Assembly (NCBI RefSeq): GCF_947488025.1
Contig: NZ_CANKYS010000001.1
Span: forward strand, 1 to 64,000
Direction: 5' to 3'
Source of the DNA: an uncultured Nocardioides sp.
Lineage (GTDB): Bacteria > Actinomycetota > Actinomycetes > Propionibacteriales > Nocardioidaceae
Length of the DNA stretch: 64,000 nt
In this document: positions 60,476 through 64,000 of the stretch, one piece after another
Layout: the number at the start of each line of letters is the position of its first letter
How positions within the stretch are numbered: position 1 is the stretch's first letter
Program-made: the position numbers and the translations under genes
The notes under the pieces: generated by a model
What the model was told of the DNA's origin: nothing
Databases searched by the model: none
The model's input: the letters and a program-made list of their open reading frames with translations, nothing else

Positions 60476-61896
60476 CGCTTGTGCGTGCCTCCGGAGGCTG
60501 CGTCGTCGACGCCCTCGTCGTAGTCGGGGTGGCTGAGGTTGCGGGTGACGGTGCCGGAGCTGTCAGCGCCGCGGCCCTTGACCATGTGGAAGAAGACGAT
60601 GACCAGGATCGTGCCGAGGGCGATGCCACCGAGCTCGAAGTTGTCACCGAAGGTGAGCGTCACGCCGCCGATGCCGGCGATGATGCCAGCCGACAGGCCC
60701 ACCATGTTGACGGGGTTGCCGAAGTCGATGTTGTTCTCGACCCAGATCTTGGCTCCCACCAGACCGATCATTCCGTAGAGCACAACCGTGATGCCGCCGA
60801 GGACGCCGCCCGGGGTCGCGTTGACCACCGCGCCGAACTTCGGGCACAGGCCGAGCAGGATCGCCACCAGGGCAGCGACGTAGTAGGCGGCCGAGGAGTA
60901 GACCCGCGTCGCGCCCATGACGCCGATGTTCTCGGCGTACGTCGTGGTCGGCGAGCCGCCGAACGCGCTGGCGAAGGCGGTCGCGAGGCCGTCGGCGCCG
61001 ATCGCGCGGCCCATGTAGGGGTCGAGGTCCTCGCCGGTCATCTCGGCGACGGCCTTGACGTGGCCGGTGTTCTCCGCGACGAGCGCGATGACGCCGGGCA
61101 GGACGAGCAGGATCGCGGTGAGCGAGAAAGACGGGCCGTGCACGACCGAGACGCCGTCGGCGAGGGTGCCGCTCGGCAGGCCGATCCAGTTGGCCGCCTC
61201 GACACCGGCCCACGACACGCGGTCGTGCTCGGTGGCCTCGGTGGCGCCGCCCAGCACGGACGTGATGGGCCCGAAGATCATGTCGGCGAACCACGACAGC
61301 AGGTAGCCGAAGACGAGGGCGAGGAAGACCGCGATGCGCGACCAGAAGCCAGGCAGCGCCACGGCCGCGAACACCATGAAGGCCGCCGTGGCGAGCGCGA
61401 TCCACTGGTCCTGGGGCCAGTAGATGCCGGCGACGACGGGAGCGAGGTTGAAGCCGATCAGCATGACGACCGCGCCGGTGACGGCGGGCGGCAGGATGCG
61501 GTGGATCAGCTGGGCGCCGGCGAAGTGCACGAGCACGCCGACCGCGGCGAGCACGAGACCGCCGACGAGGATCGCGCCGGTGACGTAGGACGAGTCGTTG
61601 CCCTCGTCGAGCGCCCGGATCGCCGCGACCGAGGCCACGAACGACGCGCTGGTCCCGAGGTAGCTGGGCACCCGGTTCTGCACGATCAGCAGGAACAGGA
61701 TGGTGCAGAAGCCCGAGAACATGATGGCGAGGTTGGCGTCGAGCCCCATCACCAGGGGGAAGACGAAGGTGGCGCCGAACATGGCGACCACGTGCTGGGC
61801 ACCGAGCCCGATCGTCTTGCCCCACGGCAGGCGCTGCATCGGCAGCACCGCTTGCCCGGGAGCGGGATCGACCACTTCCCACTTGAACATCGACAT
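60472..61896 (-). CDS. uracil permease (NCS2 family)
   Basis: 474 residues, about 14 membrane segments. UraA-type features: LPWGKTIGLGAQHVVAMFGAT at the N-terminus, VENTGHVKA, FGGSPTTTYAENIGVMGATRVYS, PGGVLGGITVVLYGMIGLVGAKIWVEN (parts shown). These separate uracil/pyrimidine carriers from xanthine/urate carriers of the same family. First gene of the permease, Mo-hydroxylase, CoxG and amidase operon. ATG 61896 has GGAGG 9 nt upstream. Confidence 0.88.
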   Translation of the reverse strand: MSMFKWEVVDPAPGQAVLPMQRLPWGKTIGLGAQHVVAMFGATFVFPLVMGLDANLAIMFSGFCTILFLLIVQNRVPSYLGTSASFVASVAAIRALDEGNDSSYVTGAILVGGLVLAAVGVLVHFAGAQLIHRILPPAVTGAVVMLIGFNLAPVVAGIYWPQDQWIALATAAFMVFAAVALPGFWSRIAVFLALVFGYLLSWFADMIFGPITSVLGGATEATEHDRVSWAGVEAANWIGLPSGTLADGVSVVHGPSFSLTAILLVLPGVIALVAENTGHVKAVAEMTGEDLDPYMGRAIGADGLATAFASAFGGSPTTTYAENIGVMGATRVYSSAAYYVAALVAILLGLCPKFGAVVNATPGGVLGGITVVLYGMIGLVGAKIWVENNIDFGNPVNMVGLSAGIIAGIGGVTLTFGDNFELGGIALGTILVIVFFHMVKGRGADSSGTVTRNLSHPDYDEGVDDAASGGTHKR

Positions 61897-61971
61897 GTGC
61901 AGGCCTCCAGATTCGACGGGGTGGTTACCCGAGAAGCCACAAACTAGTGCGGTCCATCTCACACCCTCACT

Positions 61972-62010
61972 GGCGACATCTGCCGAAGGAACGCCGAGTT
62001 CGCTGACAAG
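61972..62010 (-). promoter_or_regulatory. shared 39-nt element, site 3 (uracil permease operon)
   Basis: On the minus strand it begins CTTGTCAGCGAACTCGG and ends TTCGGCAGATGTCGCC, matching sites 1 and 2 with one extra base. Its end is 22 nt from CACTAGTTTG, exactly the spacing seen at site 1, and the intervening GTGTGAG also recurs. The predicted transcript leader is about 45 nt. Confidence 0.6.
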
Positions 62011-62048
62011 TTCTCGGGCGGGTCGACTCGCTGTCTACCCTGCGGGGC

Positions 62049-62618
62049 ATGGGTCTCCCCCTCATCGTCGACGCCTGGCCGGCCGGATCCGTGCCCACCG
62101 AGCGGCTGCTGCTGCGCGCTCCCGAGGCCCGCGACCGCGAGGAGTTCCTCGACCTCGGCTCCGACCCGGTGGTCAACCACCACCTCGGCGGCGGGCAGGA
62201 CCGCGCCACGCTCGACGACACCCTCCCCGAGGTGCCGGCGGACCGGCCGGCGCAGTACGTGCTGGAGCGCGACGGACGGTTCCTGGGCTGGATCGGGCTG
62301 AGCCGTCGGGAGGTGGACCGGCCCGGCCGGGCGGTCGGCGAGCACCCCCTCGAGCTCAGCTACGTGCTCCCCGTGCACGCCTGGGGGCGCGGGTACGCCG
62401 CCGAGGCGTGCGCGGCGCTGCTCGCCCTGGCGGACCGTCGGCTCGGTGAGCCCGTCGTGCTGTGCACCCAGGTGGCCAACACGCGCTCGCGGGCGCTGGC
62501 CGAGCGGCTGGGCTTCGGCGAGGCCGAGCGGTTCGAGGAGTTCGGAGCCGTCCAGTGGTTCGGCGTACGCCATCCGGGGCAGGTCCCCTCACCACTATCG
62601 GTCATCTCGGCGTCCTGA
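62049..62618 (+). CDS. GNAT family N-acetyltransferase
   Basis: 189 residues of the RimJ/RimL-like branch. Core motifs: TERLLLRAPEARDREEFLDL, LSYVLPVHAWGRGYAAEACAALLALA (acetyl-CoA loop HAWGRGYAAEA) and VANTRSRALAERLGFGEAERFEEFG. Substrate unknown; it may acetylate protein N-termini or small molecules. It is divergent from the permease across the site 3 operator, with a 152-nt gap. Confidence 0.88.
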   Translation: MGLPLIVDAWPAGSVPTERLLLRAPEARDREEFLDLGSDPVVNHHLGGGQDRATLDDTLPEVPADRPAQYVLERDGRFLGWIGLSRREVDRPGRAVGEHPLELSYVLPVHAWGRGYAAEACAALLALADRRLGEPVVLCTQVANTRSRALAERLGFGEAERFEEFGAVQWFGVRHPGQVPSPLSVISAS

Positions 62619-62703
62619 CCCCGCCCACGGGCCCTGTCGCGCCTAGCGTCACGGCCGCGTCGTCTCGGGCCTCCTGACGCACGACCCCCCAAGGAGATGA
62701 GCG

Positions 62704-63000
62704 ATGAAGAGGATCCTGGCAACGATCATCGTGGCCCTCGCGACCGTGGGAGCGACCGGCACGGCCGCGTCCGCAGGCGAGATCACGGGCACCGGCAACC
62801 CGACGCCGATCAACGGCTACAACGCGAACTCGATCTGCGCGTTCTCGGGCCTGGACGACATGGACTTCGAGGCACCCGTGCAACCCGGTGTGGTGCAGAA
62901 CTGGGGCTCGATCCCCAAGGAGATCCGCGACTTCCTGGCCACCATCGGCGAGCACCCCGGCACCGCGTGCAACGGCAGCAGGAACGGCACGAAGGGCTGA
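62704..63000 (+). CDS. small secreted protein
   Basis: 98 residues. Signal peptide MKRILATIIVALATVGATG with a cleavage site near AASAG (about residue 24). The mature part (about 74 residues) holds two cysteines (ICAFSG and TACNGS), which could form a disulfide, and ends NGTKG. A GGAGATG ribosome site precedes ATG 62704. No family recognised with certainty; similar short secreted proteins occur in Nocardioides-type genomes. Confidence 0.7.
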   Translation: MKRILATIIVALATVGATGTAASAGEITGTGNPTPINGYNANSICAFSGLDDMDFEAPVQPGVVQNWGSIPKEIRDFLATIGEHPGTACNGSRNGTKG

Positions 63001-63025
63001 GCGAGCTCCTCCGGTCGACGAGGAA

Positions 63026-63066
63026 CGGGGAGCGCCGGCCTGCCCTGGGCGAGCCGGCGCTCCCCG
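63026..63066. terminator. bidirectional terminator
   Basis: A perfect 14-bp stem, CGGGGAGCGCCGGC (63026-63039) with GCCGGCGCTCCCCG (63053-63066), lies between two convergent genes (the secreted protein and the phosphodiesterase). Confidence 0.8.
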
Positions 63067-63076
63067 ATCCCGGCCC

Positions 63077-63943
63077 TCACCCTCGGCGGAGGATGTCGCG
63101 CAGCACCTGCGGGTAGTTCGTGATGATGCCGTCGACGTCCCAGTTGATCGCCCGGCGCATGTCCTGGCCGGCGTTCACCGTCCACACGTGGGCCTCCATG
63201 CCCTGGGCGTGGATCTGGTCGACGGTGGCCTCGTCGATCGCACCGAGCGCGGGGTTCACCTGCTCCGCCCAGGTCGCGGCAGCGGCGATGTCGACGGGGG
63301 TCGGCCTGCTCCCGTAGAGCAGCCCGACGGTGACGTCGGGCGCCCGGTCCTTGTAGGCCCGCAGCCACGGGTGGTTGAAGGACTGCACGACGACCCGGTC
63401 CCGCTGCAGCGCCCGGTTGAAGACCGGGAGCGAGCGCAGCTCCTTGTCGAGGTCGATCTCGATGCCGGGGTAGAGCTCGGGAGCCTTGGGCTCGAGGAGC
63501 ATGCCGGCCCGGTCCCCGACCGCTCCGACCCACTCGGCCAGCGTGGGCACCCGCTCCCCCGCGAACTCGGGCGCGAACCAGGAGCCGGCATCGAGCTGCT
63601 TGATCTCGGCGAGCGTGAAGTCGCGGACGTTCCACGGCGCACGCTCCGGGAAGACCTGCTCGACGTCGGTCGTCCGCGCGAGCGTGACGTCGTGCATGAT
63701 CACCAGCTCGCCGTCCGAGGTGCGCTGGATGTCGTTCTCGACCACGTCGGACTTCTGCGCGATCGCCAGCCGGACCGCGGCGAGCGTGTTCTCCGGAGCG
63801 GCTCCGGACGACCCGCGGTGGGCCACGACGTCGATCGCCGGGGCCGGTGCAGCCGACGCGCTGGGCGTCGACAGCGCCACGACGGCGCCGAGCAGGACGG
63901 TGGTGAGGGCTGGAACGGACAGGACTCGCGCGGTACGGCGCAT
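63077..63943 (-). CDS. secreted glycerophosphodiester phosphodiesterase
   Basis: 288 residues. A Sec signal peptide (LSVPALTTVLLGAVVALSTPSASA, in part) leads into a GDPD TIM barrel with VVAHRGSSGAAPENTLAAV, KSDVVENDIQRTSDGELVIMHD (in part) and LLEPKAPE. These give the catalytic His residues and metal-binding Glu and Asp. It splits glycerophosphodiesters to alcohol and glycerol-3-phosphate outside the cell. The start is ATG 63943; the region after it to the window end is upstream sequence. Confidence 0.9.
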   Translation of the reverse strand: MRRTARVLSVPALTTVLLGAVVALSTPSASAAPAPAIDVVAHRGSSGAAPENTLAAVRLAIAQKSDVVENDIQRTSDGELVIMHDVTLARTTDVEQVFPERAPWNVRDFTLAEIKQLDAGSWFAPEFAGERVPTLAEWVGAVGDRAGMLLEPKAPELYPGIEIDLDKELRSLPVFNRALQRDRVVVQSFNHPWLRAYKDRAPDVTVGLLYGSRPTPVDIAAAATWAEQVNPALGAIDEATVDQIHAQGMEAHVWTVNAGQDMRRAINWDVDGIITNYPQVLRDILRRG

Positions 63944-64000
63944 CTGGATCTCCCGAGAGTGTCAGGGCCCCGCCGGTCGACCGGGCCTCCCCGCACCGTG

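Overview
The window comes from a high-GC actinobacterium, most likely Nocardioides or a close relative in the Propionibacteriales. The grounds are marker genes, not a database match: whiB7 with its AT-hook, a mycoredoxin (mycothiol redox system), AdnAB instead of RecBCD, a PPA1309-type protein, a UPF0182 membrane protein, DUF2342 and DUF5679 proteins, many GTG starts and pervasive 4-nt stop/start overlaps. Sequence similarity was judged by eye only.

Layout. (1) 1-3900: repeat-rich, nearly gene-free ground with palindromes, a CCGTCG microsatellite, a possible 45-aa membrane microprotein, a broken GNAT gene and a broken IS256-type transposase that share a breakpoint. (2) 4065-14715: a class E-like sortase convergent with a 3,223-aa secreted DUF11-repeat protein that ends in an LPDTG sorting signal; a decayed phosphoribosyltransferase (pyrE-like) fragment lies between. 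(3) 15040-16926: an ABC-F ribosome-protection gene behind an 11-residue, apparently leaderless leader peptide and a ladder of mutually exclusive hairpins. (4) 17242-34850: initiator tRNA and housekeeping genes (UPF0182, PPA1309, PDZ/Lon-type protease, MoaE, zincin, Nudix, YgjP-like, PHP, enoyl-CoA hydratase, zinc-ribbon microproteins), then whiB7 with a full regulatory leader, UvrD2, mycoredoxin, NudC, a Zur-like operator and deoD. (5) 34872-35332: seven 50-bp palindromic repeats. (6) 35354-41790: adnB and adnA. (7) 41858-61896: a pyrimidine/ring-amide catabolic region carrying barbiturase-type ring-opening amidohydrolase, carbamate kinase, HyuA/HyuB, an NmrA-like protein, a LanC-like protein, an amidase, a CoxG-like protein, a three-subunit molybdenum hydroxylase and a uracil permease. 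An ion-transport operon and a two-component system sit in the middle. (8) 62049-64000: GNAT acetyltransferase, a small secreted protein and a secreted glycerophosphodiesterase.

How the genes work together. The most coherent system is region 7. A uracil permease heads an operon with the Mo-hydroxylase, CoxG-like protein and amidase. Carbamate kinase and the barbiturase-type enzyme form a second operon. HyuA, HyuB, NmrA-like and LanC-like genes form a third. This fits oxidative pyrimidine breakdown (uracil to barbiturate to ureidomalonate and onward). All three operons carry, just upstream of their promoters, the same 38-39 nt element containing an inverted repeat of TTGCCGA, so they look like one regulon. 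The second theme is antibiotic tolerance: WhiB7 with a leader-controlled gene, and an ABC-F protein with an independent leader-peptide attenuator.
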